Position numbers and translations under genes: made by a program
Source: Bolinopsis microptera
Taxonomy: Eukaryota > Ctenophora > Tentaculata > Lobata > Bolinopsidae
Reading direction: 5' to 3'
Length of the DNA stretch: 64,000 bases
Assembly (NCBI RefSeq): GCF_026151205.1
Contig: NC_087080.1
Location: 4,071,096-4,135,095 of the forward strand
The notes under the pieces: model-generated
The model's input: the letters and a program-made list of their open reading frames with translations, nothing else
Told to the model about the DNA's origin: nothing
Database searches by the model: none
Shown: one piece after another, positions 36,652 to 49,600 of the stretch
Layout of the letters: each line of letters begins with the position of its first letter
How positions within the stretch are numbered: the stretch's first letter is position 1

Positions 36652-36771
36652 CCTTATTGGACGTTATTTGACCGGACATTGCGCAACCAGGCTTTATTTG
36701 AACTGACATTAAAATGAACGCTAGGGCCTCCAGCGTCCAATTTATGTCCGTTCAAATAAAGTCCGGTAAGG
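36652..36771. mobile_element. Short MITE related to pogo-like element
   Basis: A 120-bp element is flanked by TA. Its ends CCTTATTGGACGTTATTTG and CAAATAAAGTCCGGTAAGG are imperfect inverted repeats. The internal GAACGCTAGGGCCTCCAGCG is shared with the right end of the 1359-bp element at 55157-56515, so this is probably a non-autonomous derivative or relative. Confidence 0.75.
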
Positions 36772-39700
36772 TATGCTTCAGAGGCAATATAGTGTGATCC
36801 CGCACACTATTTACAAAATTCGCGGCAAATTCGGAGGGAAAAACCACGATTAAGCTGAACAATTCGCCAAATTCTTAGCCTTTAGGTACTCTTAGGTTGG
36901 TTTTTTTTCAGTAGCGTAGTTTATAACTTACAAGGTTAATGTATTAGTATTACACCGAGAGACAAATCAAGATGTAAAATTCTAGGATTACCCTCATAGA
37001 TGCTCTTATAATTATATGTCATATATGTCATATATATGTAATTATATGTCATATATGTAATTATATGCCATATAATTATATATGGGTATGATGACGGTCG
37101 ACGGGATTAGTTTAGCTGGTGATGAGCATAATTGAGACAAGGTATACAATATTGTAATTTTACAACATGAGATTCCAACACTATGTGTGTATAAGCTAAA
37201 ATGCCTGCAAATTATATTATATAAACGTAACATTTAAGTGACTTAATTTCAACCGGCTAGGGATTGTGATCCAGCTTGAGGAGTTAGAATTAATTTGCCT
37301 TAAGATTCATCCTCTTTTGTTTTTTCTTTATTATCGATAGTATTATACTGGCCGTCTGATATGCTTTCTTTCCGATTTTTTGTTGTTACGTTATGAAAAA
37401 CGTTACACCATAATCATAGTTATCATGGTTATCGGCATGTCGAATGTCGATCTTTTCTCATTGTACAAGTCCACAAATCTGATAGAACACGTATCGGCCA
37501 ATGGTGCGGAAAAATGCGGTATTAGGTCAATAGTGCGATTCTGCACCAAGGACAAAAGAAAATCGCGATTATTTTGGCAAAAAATCGCGGCGCCGCGACA
37601 AGCGGTCCATTGTTCAATAACAAGCAAAACACAAATCAATAACTATAGATCCGACGACGTTTATGACAAGTATCTGACAAGTGACAATCAATAACAACAC
37701 TGATTTCACCTATTGCACGATTTCATAATCCATTGTATGTCTAGTGGTCAATTTTATGTCTATAGTGGTCAAGTTTTATAAGTTTAATGGTCAAGTTAAT
37801 GTCTAGTGGTTAATTTTATGTCTAGTGGTCAAGTTTTATATGTCTAGTGGTCAACTTTATGTCTAGTGGTCATGTCTTTGGCCAACAAGGTTACGTCAGC
37901 ACTCAGCAAGCGAGTGGGAGTGGGTTAAGAAATGCTTGTGAAAGTGGATTCCTGGAAACCAATTTTCTCCACGGTTCATACAGAAATCATGCTACCCTGA
38001 TCATTATGAGCCTAACATTTTTTGTTGGTTATCTGGTAATGTTCAGGTAGTTAATCCTGTCTAGTAGTAGTCTAGATTTTATCATGTGGGGCCTGACTGC
38101 TATGATCGCTGCCTATAAATCTGAAAAGAATGTGATACATCCTGGTTCCTTTATACATTATAGCGTTTATTATTTTATTTATTATCGCACATTGAGCTGC
38201 TGAGTGCTGTGTTAACTATTGCCGATCGGGAGAGACTCGAGGATCGAGGGACAATAGTCTTACATGTTCTGGAATTGCCGTTCACACACTACACATTCTT
38301 AAATGAAATCAAGTGTCTAAACGCACTGATCCATGCCATGTGATGGTTCATGCTACCCTGATCAATATGATCGCCTAAAATGTGGTTTTTTCGGTTTTCG
38401 GAAGCGGGATAGGAGCTGTGCCTTCAGAGTACGTATCGAGGATGACTCGGACCGAAAATTGTATAAGTCAACATTGTTTCAAAGTTTTTCTAGAAACTAC
38501 TTTTGTTCACGATTCATCTATTCATGCTACGGTACCCGTACCCTGATCAATAATAGCCGAAAATATCTCCGCGATTTGTCGCGGAGAACTTTTAAAATCG
38601 CGAATTGTCGCGAGGATCTGAGAAAATTACGATTTGTCGCGGCAAACGTGAAAAATCGCGATTTGTCGCGGAGAATGGGAAAAATTGCGATTCCGCACGT
38701 GCCGCGATTTCCTTTTGTCCTTGTTCTGCACCCACCACACTTATATGTTGCCTTTGATATGTTTCAGCTTGGTGTGTGATACTTTATTGGGGTCAAGTTG
38801 GAGTTTAAAATGGTATTTATTTTAATTAAATAAAAAATGTTTGACTCTCATTGCAAGCAACTCAATTTTCAGAGGGCATTGCTTAGAGTTAAGTTTTAAG
38901 CACTGTAAACAGTAAAAGCGGGTAAAATATCAAACTCACGGATAACTTCATATAATTATAAACATGAAAAATGTCACTGCACATGATGAATGTCGGCACA
39001 ATTATTCTCAAAAGCCAACATGAATGCCTGGTGTGAGGTGTGGCCAAGCATTTATAATTTTATTTGGAGGCAATGGTTCTTTAATGATTGTTGAATTTGA
39101 CATCTAGCGTCATCTAGCGCTATAAGATGTCGAATTTAAAATATCGGTAAAGAAGCGTCGCAATTTGTGAGATTCAAATGGAGTATACAATTACATTTTT
39201 ACAGTACTGCCATTCTAAATGAAGCCGTTCATTGTAAATTTAACATCTTTTCACTCAACCAGATGTAAGATAATTGTGAGATGTGCTGTAAGAGTCGTAG
39301 TTTGTAGAGCTGAATGTTAGATTCTCTCTGATGAGACTAGTCCGAAAGTCAGGAGTTATAGTTAGAGTTTAGTTAGATCTTAGTTAGAGTTTAGTCAGAG
39401 TTTAGTTAGAGTTTAGTTAGAGTTAGCTCATCTCTATCTCTCACGACCGGATATGTACTACTATACTGATTACTGATGTATATTGAATAACTGTCACGAT
39501 CACAGTCCCTTTATAGCTGCCCTTTATTGAACAATCGCTTAGCTTATATAGCTTATAATATAGCTTATAATATAGCTCTGTTATATAGCTCTGTATCCCA
39601 TATCAGCTGTTATACGTCGTACATTAGCATATCCAATTTGTCATATCCATTATTCATCATATACTGTCTGATATAGCCTCACCTTTGATAAAACGACGCG

Positions 39701-40466
39701 GGAGGTTTGAACAAAAACATCTGCACCTTACTAATGCTCTACCACTCTTCAAGTTTCCCACTCTCCAAGTTTCCAACCGTTTCTAATGATGGTAACTTTC
39801 GGTACGTGGGTACTGGGACCACTTTAAATGTGAAACTTCCTGTATTTCTGGCTGTGTGCCTACTGTTTGCAAGGTGTAAATGAGGGGTGAACTACCTACT
39901 GTCACGCGTCCACTAAATGATTTCCCTGTTGTTACATTTCAGACGTCATTGTAGTGAGTGCATTAGCCCATTTTGAGCACTGTGGTAGTCTGGCGGGTGT
40001 CGAGATATCATGCTGCTGTTGTTCGTTTCACTGCAGTTTTATTGATAAACAATTGGTGATTTTTTGGCGGCCGCTTGCGACACTTTCCGAAAACATCCCA
40101 TCACATTTCGTTGTAGTCATCTCCTTTGCTTTCTAATGAGAATTAGGAAGGTCAGTTTCAAATCTTTTCACTGCTTTCTCTTCTGATATTTCTTGTTATC
40201 AGGTTATACCCCACCGAGTTATTCTGTCTGGTTATACACTTGTGCTACGAAGTTTCGACCAACAATTAAATCTGGTATTCTATTTAATTTCTATGACACT
40301 TGTACAACATGATATCCACATTTCTGGTTGGCCCTCGACAATAGATTCATCATTCAGTAAATGAATTATTATTAAGAAACTGTTTACACCATTAAAATAT
40401 TCAAAACCCCTAAAAGAAATCAAGTCATCCTAAAATGGTGATCAGTACAGATCAAGACAGCTAGAG
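36772..40466. other. Repeat-rich intergenic region
   Basis: 37738-37875 is a degenerate tandem repeat of about 20 bases (TATGTCTAGTGGTCAA...). TCATGCTACCCTGATCA recurs near 37987 and 38348, with a variant near 38525. 38560-38700 is dense in CGCGATTTGTCGCGG motifs. About 37548-37580 is inverted relative to about 38705-38738 (AAGGACAAAAGRAAATCGCG), suggesting ends of a decayed TIR element. 39358-39426 repeats AGTTTAGTTAGA. A 148-codon frame at 38333 is made of these repeats and is probably not a gene. Confidence 0.5.
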
Positions 40467-43400
40467 TTAAAATTTGTTTCTCCAAGCAACTCTATCATCG
40501 GCTAATATCTTAAGCTTATTAAGATCATTCAAAGAGTTAAGTTTTAAACCTCTACGGGTCAAATCATTCACAATAATCTTGAACAAATTCTTACGATGCG
40601 CACCGACGCGCCCTTTACAGTTTGTTGTGACAGCAAACTTTAACGCTAATGCAGCGGGGGAGTCATCAGCACTACGCAAGATATGACCTAGGAGCTTCCA
40701 CCTTGCTTTAGGGACACGATCTGATAGCTTAACTGAGTTACATCTTAGGTATAAGTTTGCATTGGATATTGTTCCATGAGGCCAATAAATGTTCAGTAAT
40801 GATCTAAGGTGTTTTCTATGGCAAATGTCTAGTTTTTCTAGTGACTTTGCAGTAGGACACCAACTACTGCAATTGTACATGATGATTGATACAATTTGGG
40901 CTTCGTAAACTGCTATCTTTCTGGTAACGGAGATATTCTGCTGAGACCAGATCTTGGTGAACTTATAGAAGGCATTGTTCCCAGCAATGCATCGAGCAGC
41001 TATATCACTTTCACTACACAACAATGACCCAAGAATCTTACTCTTCCGCCAATCTTCATTTCCACGTAACATGGTATCATCACGACCAGGGATTGTTTCT
41101 CCAACAGGAGCGAGGAAAACATGGGTAAATTCTGTTTTCTCTGTGTTAATGAACAGGTTAAACTCCTTGAAGACTTCCTTAGCTATTGGTAGGATAGCTT
41201 CTAAGGATTCTTTTTCCACGTTCATGAAGTTACAATCATCTGAATACGCTGACTCCAGTGGCATACCTTCTTTTGAAATAGGGGGATTGGGTATGTGTGG
41301 GGGAGACTCTGCTAGTCGATGGCGTAGTTCTATAAGAGCTCCTGCTAGGACAAGAGTGAAAAGCTTGCCGGAGAGACTGTCACCTTGAAAGGACCCAAGA
41401 AGACTCTCGAATACAGCAGATAGTTCTCCTTCCACTCTGACCTTGAGCATGGTGTTGGTTAAGAGGAGTCTTACTAGCCTGAGGTCGTCGTCTGTGCATC
41501 CAGCTTTGACAAGAAGGTCAAGTATAGTCTGGCGTTTGATTGTGTCAAATGCTCGAGACATATCTATGCCCATCTTGTGATACTGGAAGTGTTTACGCGT
41601 GACAACCGATATCAACATCCGCTCAGCCCACACTAGATCACCACAACTTCTACCATGTTTGTACCCCGCCTGCGTGCTACCAGTGAAAGCATCAACTTTG
41701 TCTTCAATTCTCTTCAGTACAATCATGGATAATATCTTACGAGCACCATTTGATAGACATAGAGGTCGTAGACTAGTGACAGGACCAGCTGGTTTGCGAG
41801 GTTTCGGTAAGGGGGTGATGATGGCTTCACCTATAACATCAGGAAATGAATTGGTCTCCAATGCGCAATTGATGATCTCGGCATATTTTGACCAGAATTT
41901 TGTACCAGCATTTTTCAACCACTCGTTGTAGACTTTATCTGGACCAGTGGCTCTGTTGTTCTTGAGAGATTGGGCGGCTTTCTTTACTTCATCACATGTG
42001 ATGGGTATGTCTAGGCAGCGTCCATCCCCTATAAATGCTTGAAGTGGTTCATCCTCACACGTGAACTGCTTTTCGTAGTAGTCTCTGATCACTTGAGCTT
42101 TACCAGCATCTGTGGCAACAAAGTTACCTTCTTCATTGTGGACACTGATAGTAGATTTGGGCTTAGTGTCAGCTAGAGTACGCACAGCTTCAAACATCTG
42201 CCTTGTGTCATCTGTTGACATGATGGTTCGAGCGATGTCATCGGCACGTGTGTCAGCAAGGTTCTTGAGATGCTTACGGATGTCTTTCTGTAACCTGTTG
42301 ATCCTTGTACGGACTTGAGTTCTGTCAGCAACTTGGTTGTTACAGTTAAGTGCAGCTTGCAGGGTTTGTCTCTCTTTTACAAGGGCTTCAACAGTTGAGT
42401 CACTACTGAAGTTACGGTTTCTGGAGCGTGGTAGTGTCCCAATTACTTCATCAGCAGTTGTCTTAAGGACATCCATCAGGTTAGTGAGATCATCATTAGG
42501 GTTTGATGTTACCTGAGAGTTGTTGACTTTCTGTTCGACTGAAAGTTGGTATTTGACTTTGGTGGGGAGGTCAGTGGTGAGCAGGGAGTTGTTATATCTC
42601 TTAACTACTGAACTTATCTTTTTTGTAGGAAAGATTTTGTAGTAGGGGGCTAGTTTGATCTTACAAGCAACGAGTCTGTGGTCTGAGTTAGTAGCAAGAC
42701 CGCCATATGCTCTACAATCTTGGAACATGAATCTGCTGCGTGTTCTGCACAGAATATAATCTAATTGGGCAAAGACTGGACGAGTAAGTTTGCTACCTTT
42801 AGGGCGACCTTTGGCAGAAATACACATAGAGAAAGTAGTTCGATGTCTACAAGGATGATCAAAATAGGTATTGGTAGCAAACAGTTTGTTTAAGCACATG
42901 AAGTTTAATAAATGTTCACCGTTGAAATTCCTTGTACCCATTCCAAACTTGCCCATATACTCTGTTACACCATACTGATAGTCCAAAGGAGATAAGGTTC
43001 CCAACTTACTGTTGAGATCACCACAAACAAACAATTCATGAGATGCAGGAACTGAAATAGCATGGGTGAGTTCTCTGTAGAACTTTCTAAGAAGGGCAGG
43101 GTTTCCTTCTGCTTTAGGATTAGTCGGGCCATAACCGTTAACAATTCTGATATTTTTAGGATGGGATGAGAGATTAGAAGGAATGACGACATTAAGATAG
43201 GAAACCCGGTCTGAGGTATACTGATAGTCTGTGACATAAGGTAGTAATCTAGGACTTATGATGAAACCTAGTCCACCATGTCGTCCTTGATTTTGCTCCA
43301 TCATGATCAATTTGTAATTGTTTCTGAGATATCTAGTGGAATGATTTTTGACTTTTGTCTCTTGAACGCACAAGATATCAACACTATATTCAAAACAATC

Positions 43401-43496
43401 CGTTCCGAGTTCTTCCTGTTTCTCCGTCTTAGAGAGCCCTTTTGCATTCAATGATGCTAGGCTCAGTAAGGAAGTAGAAGAAAACTTTGAACTCAT
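40467..43496 (-). CDS. Intact non-LTR retrotransposon ORF: endonuclease + RT
   Basis: One uninterrupted frame of 1009 codons runs from ATG at 43496; the frame is open a further 21 codons upstream. Residues 10-275 form an AP-endonuclease-like domain with N18 (LNAKG), E46 (QETK), D160 (GDLN), D246 (QLDYIL) and a terminal SDH at 271-272. These are the catalytic positions of the exonuclease-endonuclease-phosphatase fold that nicks target DNA. Residues about 515-790 form the RT palm: IDMSRAFD (644-651), GSFQGDSLSG (701-710) and YSDD (751-754). The C-terminal 170 residues include RKHLRSLLNIYWP and ARWKLLGHILRS; no RNase H is present. No stop or frameshift interrupts it, so it may be recently active. 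No separate ORF1 was seen. The clade is not assigned. Confidence 0.93.
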   Translation of the reverse strand: MSSKFSSTSLLSLASLNAKGLSKTEKQEELGTDCFEYSVDILCVQETKVKNHSTRYLRNNYKLIMMEQNQGRHGGLGFIISPRLLPYVTDYQYTSDRVSYLNVVIPSNLSSHPKNIRIVNGYGPTNPKAEGNPALLRKFYRELTHAISVPASHELFVCGDLNSKLGTLSPLDYQYGVTEYMGKFGMGTRNFNGEHLLNFMCLNKLFATNTYFDHPCRHRTTFSMCISAKGRPKGSKLTRPVFAQLDYILCRTRSRFMFQDCRAYGGLATNSDHRLVACKIKLAPYYKIFPTKKISSVVKRYNNSLLTTDLPTKVKYQLSVEQKVNNSQVTSNPNDDLTNLMDVLKTTADEVIGTLPRSRNRNFSSDSTVEALVKERQTLQAALNCNNQVADRTQVRTRINRLQKDIRKHLKNLADTRADDIARTIMSTDDTRQMFEAVRTLADTKPKSTISVHNEEGNFVATDAGKAQVIRDYYEKQFTCEDEPLQAFIGDGRCLDIPITCDEVKKAAQSLKNNRATGPDKVYNEWLKNAGTKFWSKYAEIINCALETNSFPDVIGEAIITPLPKPRKPAGPVTSLRPLCLSNGARKILSMIVLKRIEDKVDAFTGSTQAGYKHGRSCGDLVWAERMLISVVTRKHFQYHKMGIDMSRAFDTIKRQTILDLLVKAGCTDDDLRLVRLLLTNTMLKVRVEGELSAVFESLLGSFQGDSLSGKLFTLVLAGALIELRHRLAESPPHIPNPPISKEGMPLESAYSDDCNFMNVEKESLEAILPIAKEVFKEFNLFINTEKTEFTHVFLAPVGETIPGRDDTMLRGNEDWRKSKILGSLLCSESDIAARCIAGNNAFYKFTKIWSQQNISVTRKIAVYEAQIVSIIMYNCSSWCPTAKSLEKLDICHRKHLRSLLNIYWPHGTISNANLYLRCNSVKLSDRVPKARWKLLGHILRSADDSPAALALKFAVTTNCKGRVGAHRKNLFKIIVNDLTRRGLKLNSLNDLNKLKILADDRVAWRNKF

Positions 43497-43610
43497 AACT
43501 GTCTCTTTCTGCTTTAACGTCTGCTTCGTCACACCAGTTTTCGCTGATGCTTGTGTCACGCGTCACGATGCTTGTGTCATGTGTCACGCGTCACCGTGTC
43601 ATACCAGTAA
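43497..43610 (-). other. 5' leader of the non-LTR element, short repeats
   Basis: Upstream of the ORF the sequence GATGCTTGTGTCACGCGTCA is partly duplicated (about 43552 and 43567). Tandem 5' repeats are seen in some LINE promoters, but promoter activity here is conjecture. The true 5' and 3' ends and the target duplication were not defined. Confidence 0.35.
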
Positions 43611-46600
43611 ATGAATGAAATTATAAAACTGATGTTTAAAAATAAACGCCATTATGGCCACCTGTTCTTGTGTTATATTTTACATGATAATAAATTTGTT
43701 CAAAAGTCCATGTGATTTACCTCTAGAAACGAGTATGAATAAAAATATTATTGGCTGAACTCCAATGATATCTTCCTTTGTGATTATTTTAAAGAGGGGG
43801 ACGCTTTTCACTTTTAAGAAAAGACATCAGCTAAAAAGTAACATTTTACGATTTTAAAATTTGATAAATTTCACCATGAACAGTTGCTACTTCATTTCTC
43901 AACTGAACTATCGCAGCTTCGGCTTCAATGATTATATTCTAATAATATCACTGAGTTAAACACTAAAATTAGCCGCGACTAAAAATAAAGGCCCCCCTCC
44001 ATTTATATAAATAATCTAATTACCTGCGAATGGTGGTACGGGGTGAAACCCGAGACACTTCATCCCTCTCATTCCTAGTGCATATGTTAGGAGGGTAGTA
44101 CGTGGGCCATGTACGTGTTTTTGTTGTACATGTTTTTTTTTGTACTAAAGTGCTGATCTATATGTTTTGTTAATTGTGTATTTAGTAATGTGTACCCGGT
44201 ACACTGTTATAGGTACAGACTACAGAGTAACCGTATTTTGTGGTCATCGAGGGGAGAATTCACTGCACGAAACATTGAAAGCTATAAATAAAAATGGCTA
44301 ATTATTAACATTAAAGGTCATGATCTGATGATCTCGTCAGACTTCCTGACAATGAGTACTTACTTTGGTTACTTTGGTGTCCTTCATAGAATCCTCTATC
44401 GGGTCATTAGATTTGCTGACCACCCGGACAGCGAGATCGCTGCCTTTATTCCACCCAAGTCCAGTAACGAGTTTCCATTTCGACAGCTGTATCCTGATTC
44501 CTGCCACTAGAGCAGGAGTACCTATAACCGTATATTCGGGTGACTTACAGACTCGACCCCAGTTATATCAGTGATCAGTGTTACACATAACTGCAGAACC
44601 TGCTGTGGTCGATACAATAGTGCCTTTGCCGAAAACAGGGTTTACTTTCTATGATTATGCGATTTTGCACAATAATTAGGTACTCGCAAAATATTTCGAA
44701 TGTGCAATTAATATTAATTTGAGAGCAGATCATATTGATATTGCTCCACTTGCTCAAAAATAGGTAATTAATATGGCAGATAAGGCAAATTTCAGGCCGT
44801 TACTTAATTTAAAACTAAATTTAAATAATCAAAAATATGGTTATTGCAATTTTGTAAACCAACCACCAGTACTTGCAGCTATATGGAGATTAGAGCCTAT
44901 TAAAATAAAACAAGACCTCAAGAGCTAAAAGATCCGAACACGTGACGAACCAATCAAATACCACTCAGATTGAAAAATCTAGCGTCTAAAAATAGATCAT
45001 TGTTCTGATCCCAAACACACGCGGCGAACCAATCAAAAACCACTCTAATGGAAAATTCTGACGTCTAAAAATAAATCATCATCAAAGAGGGTACATAGCA
45101 TAATTTAACATCAACCCTGCTCATATCTTGACATACTGTACCATTGAACAAGGCTTTCACTGATCGGTAAAATAAGCTTTTCGTTTTATTTTGTCGTTTG
45201 ACGTCATATCATTTCATCTGATTTTGTTGGATGATGATTAATCACTCTACACTCGACTGTCACGTGACTTTTTCAACCCGTTCTCTAGCTGGCCCTGAAC
45301 GACTGTTCGAAACCATAACCCTATAATCTTATCCTAACCCTAGCCCAATCCTTAACAAAAGCATATGCTGAAACCCTAACGAGAAATTAGACCAAATTCT
45401 TTATATGGTCATATCACGTGATCGAGACAGTTTTACCCCAATATCTTGCCAGGGGAGCATTTTAACCCTATGTCATGGAGGTGATTCGGAACCAGCGTCC
45501 GAAAATACATCGATTGACGTTGGTGTCAACTGTCGGGGGGGGGGGGGGCTTTTTTAAATTGATTTAGCACGCTCGGATTTTGTTTTACAATTTGTAACAT
45601 ATTTCAAGTGGATAAAAAGGTTTTAAACATGATTGTAAGATTTTCTGACACCGAATGTCAATGACGTTAAAGATTATTCCCAAAACTTTTAAAACTTTAT
45701 AACTTAACTTACTATAAACTTGTGGAACCGGAAAAACGTTGCACTAGTTACTACAAGAAATAAATATGCTAATATGCTAAATTTCAGAATGTTTGAACTT
45801 CAGTTCGATTTCGTTACCCCACTTTTTTGGTGTTCTTTTTTCTTTTGTTCGCTCAGGAGAGCAAGACAAGCAATTTTGCCATACAAGGTTTGAATACAAA
45901 ATGTTGAAATATAGATATTACTGTACCTTCAAAAAGATTTGCTCCAAACTCTATGATTTATATTCTAATACAACATAACAAAGACTGTGATTTTTATTGT
46001 AATACAAAATAGACAATACCGCCTCAACGGATATTTCCGTGCAGCCTTTTTGTCTTTACTTCTTTAATTTTATTAATTTATAGCGGTTTGTTATTATAAA
46101 ATATTAAACCGATCCCATACGCTTCTCTGAGATTACCTAGTACTCCCAAGTCTACAATTTGCCTTTTTTCGTATAATCGACCAATAACTCTAATGAATTC
46201 AGGAACGACCGGCCACTGTAAAAAATTATTTCGCATACAAGATAGCTTCTACAGAAACACATTTAACATGAAGTTGAAAATGTAATTCCATAATCGATTA
46301 TTATTTCATTACTCTTATCACAAAATTACTGAAATCTAATCGGTGGTGGTTTTTTTTCTCTGACTTATTGATTTTTTCTGAGAAAAATCCTTCGTCACAG
46401 CAGCAGTAACACAACAGAACTTGTTTAATTGATTGCAGTCAAATAAGCCCTATTGTTACATATTATTAAGCAACAACATTACTACACAACTTTGTCCGGT
46501 ATTGTTTGTAATTAATGTCACAAATTATCCAGCTTAGCTTTAATTGTTATTATTAGTTAGACCTAGCTTTCAGACTGACCGGCGGTTCAATTTTGCTGGA

Positions 46601-49600
46601 TTCAAAAGATTGGTAAGGATCTGCGCTAAATTGGATTAGTAGATCTGTACAATGATTGTAATAATAAGCCGCGTTGTAAACTTATTGTTGCAAGTAGTGC
46701 AGCGTTGTGCAAATATTTTCTGCTGAGTATTGCTAATGCTGAGTATTGATAATGCTGATTACATTAGTATCGGCTTGGACTTTGATTTGTTTCAGCGGGC
46801 TTGACTTCTTAGAGTGGGCTGAACGAATCGCGAGTCAACGATAAGTTTTGCTACAATTGATTAACAGTATTTATTTGAAGTTTTTCTTTTTGCAGAATGA
46901 ATTCTCAGGGGTAGCATTATTGGTTCGTTGTATGGGAATAAAAATCATCTAAATAACATACAAGTTTTACTTAATCTTGATTACTTTTATTTTATTTTCG
47001 ACTAATCGTTTAACCTAGAAGCCTTCGTCAAAGTTCCATTTGTTTGTCCCAAAAGCACCTGTTAGATATTGTATATTGGGACAAACTTAAATTACATCAT
47101 AATAGGAAATATACAAAAGGTCTCTGCTGATTTGCAAGTTAATAAGCCTTCAGAAGTTCAGACATTGGAGGTAACTCCAAATTTGAGTTGACTCTGTCCA
47201 GTCAAGAAGGAAGATTAAACCGTTTGGTTTGTTGACACTTGGTTGATTTGTGGTTCCTATCCCTCTACCTCTGTACTAAGTGTAGACCGTTGATCATCCT
47301 AGTAGATTGTGGGAGGAATCATAATCTATACTCTGTCACAAACACTAAGGGTCCATCTACCACATCACCTGGGCACTAATTTTAAGATGGTCATTGGAAG
47401 CCGGCGACTCGACTGTTACAATCACGCTAACGCATGAGACAGTAGAACTTGATAAATGACCAGCACGCTAACGAGTAACGCGTTAGTAACGCGTGGATCA
47501 TACCCTAAACGTAAAGCCATCGCAAAAATTGGCAAAAAAGCTGCAACCCGTGCAGAACAGCCAGGTTGCTACTTTTAATGGTAGTTTACCGGTATATTGG
47601 CTGGGGAAATGGTTGACTCCCTGCACTGAGACAAAGAAGGTGTGCCTCAAAGGAACCGTAATTACCAGCAAAATTTCGCAGACACGTTACAGTTTGAGTT
47701 ATAAAATCATTGAGTGGGTGGTTAGTGGTAGTGGTATAAGGTTGAACATTTAGCGGTACATGTCATAGTCTAGCTGATACTCTTGTTCGCTTCATAACTA
47801 GAAATGGTTGGAATCGAATGATGACCGCAGTCCGACAGTTTAACGGCCTAGCCATTTCGCTTGGAACAGCATTCGACCATCCATATCCATTTTTAGCGGC
47901 GGATTCTGCCCGATCAATACACATTGAAGCCATACTAAGACATCATTTGCATCACTTACTAACATAATCATATTCAGCTAAGTAAGCTATGATTTTCACC
48001 GTCAGCTCAGTTTCTGCTCATTTCCACCATGGCTATGTGAATGAAAGTATGTTTAATCAACGAAACTCCAATCCTAGCCACCCAATGACATTAACCTGTC
48101 ACCTGGCATCATCCTGAAACTCTGATTGGTAGACAAGAATTTTCAGTATATGTTCATCTGGGGCCGATATGTTTCTATATCTAGAACCAGCGTCCACCAG
48201 TGTCCAGTGCTGATTGGATTAGATTTGACAGTGCACCTAACACGGTTTAAATAAGAATATTGCTTGAAGTAAACATAGATTCGGCTGATTTAATGAATGC
48301 TATTTCTGCATTGACGCGTTGGGAGCTAGATATAAGTCAGGTACCATATATAAACTCAGGTACCATCTGAACTGATTTAGAAATTTGTAAAATCCCTACT
48401 GAAGGAGCTCATGTGTAATTTAAAAAATTAAAATTGTAAAGTCGCCATAGCCCCATTTTGTGGCTCCAACATAATAAATAAGTATAGTTAGTGTAACGCA
48501 CGTGAACGTTAGTGGCACAAAATAAGAGCAAAATGATCGTAATCTATGCCGTAGCTGTATTTTGACCAATTTTAACCTAGGTAAACTATTATTCCATGTT
48601 CATTTTACAGTCCGGAATACTAGATACTAAGATAGTTAATATAATCAGACGGAATATCTAATAATAATTCTCCCGTTTTGTAGTATCTGAACCGAGCGAG
48701 CGCGGTCGGAGAGTTATACTTAAGAGCCACATATTCCATCAATTTGTTATACTTTAAAGTCTGTTCTTGGCTCCTCAGCTATAGGGAGTGGCTGTGATGT
48801 TGTGTTGTGGTTAAACTGAAAGTTACTATGATATCTGTGCTGCCGATATAATAACAGGATGGTATCTCCGTGGATTAGTCTGTACACTATATGAATGTTT
48901 TAGTACTCGTTCTGCAATATTGTCAGTATTCCTGCTGTGTTTTGAAAATTAAACTAATGTTGCTTGCCAAACGTAAGAAATAAAAATGTTCATGTTGAAT
49001 TTGGTAGTAGTCAGTTTGTCTTTCCTTGACTCCTGTTGGAGCTTGCTTCCTTGCTTCCTTGCTTCCTTGCTTCCTTGCTTCCTTGCAGGCGCCAGTATCT
49101 GCAAACTTGTAATCGTACTCGTATAACTAGACTTCAGAATTTAAATTTGTTGAGTTCTATTGTATTTACCATGAATACTGGCTGCTTTAATTTTAATATC
49201 TTTATTAAACTCGGATCACTTTAAATTTATAGACCTATCAAGCAGCATTTCATTCGTATTTGATATCGATTATATCTATCTGGGGTATTTATCGTGCAAG
49301 TCTTTACCACTATAATTTAGTCACTAACGTAGCAAGGATCTGATCAAACAAGAATCCTAGACATTGAAGCTTTGAAGGATTGGTTTCTGGTGCGTTAGCT
49401 GTCCATTTCATGATTTGTTGAACCCACGACTGAACTGATTATCAAATTGACACTTCATATTTCATAATAATGATAGCGAATAATCTTGTTTTATAGAATC
49501 TTGACATTTAACGATTTATTTCTAATGCGGTTCATCGAAACCTTGACTGACATTATCATTAATCTGACGCGTCTGAACGCCGGGACAACTTCATAGATTG

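Noticed and set aside
38333-38779. 148-codon ORF
   Set aside because: It is composed largely of repeated CGCGATTTGTCGCGG units and dispersed motif copies; no domain is recognisable.
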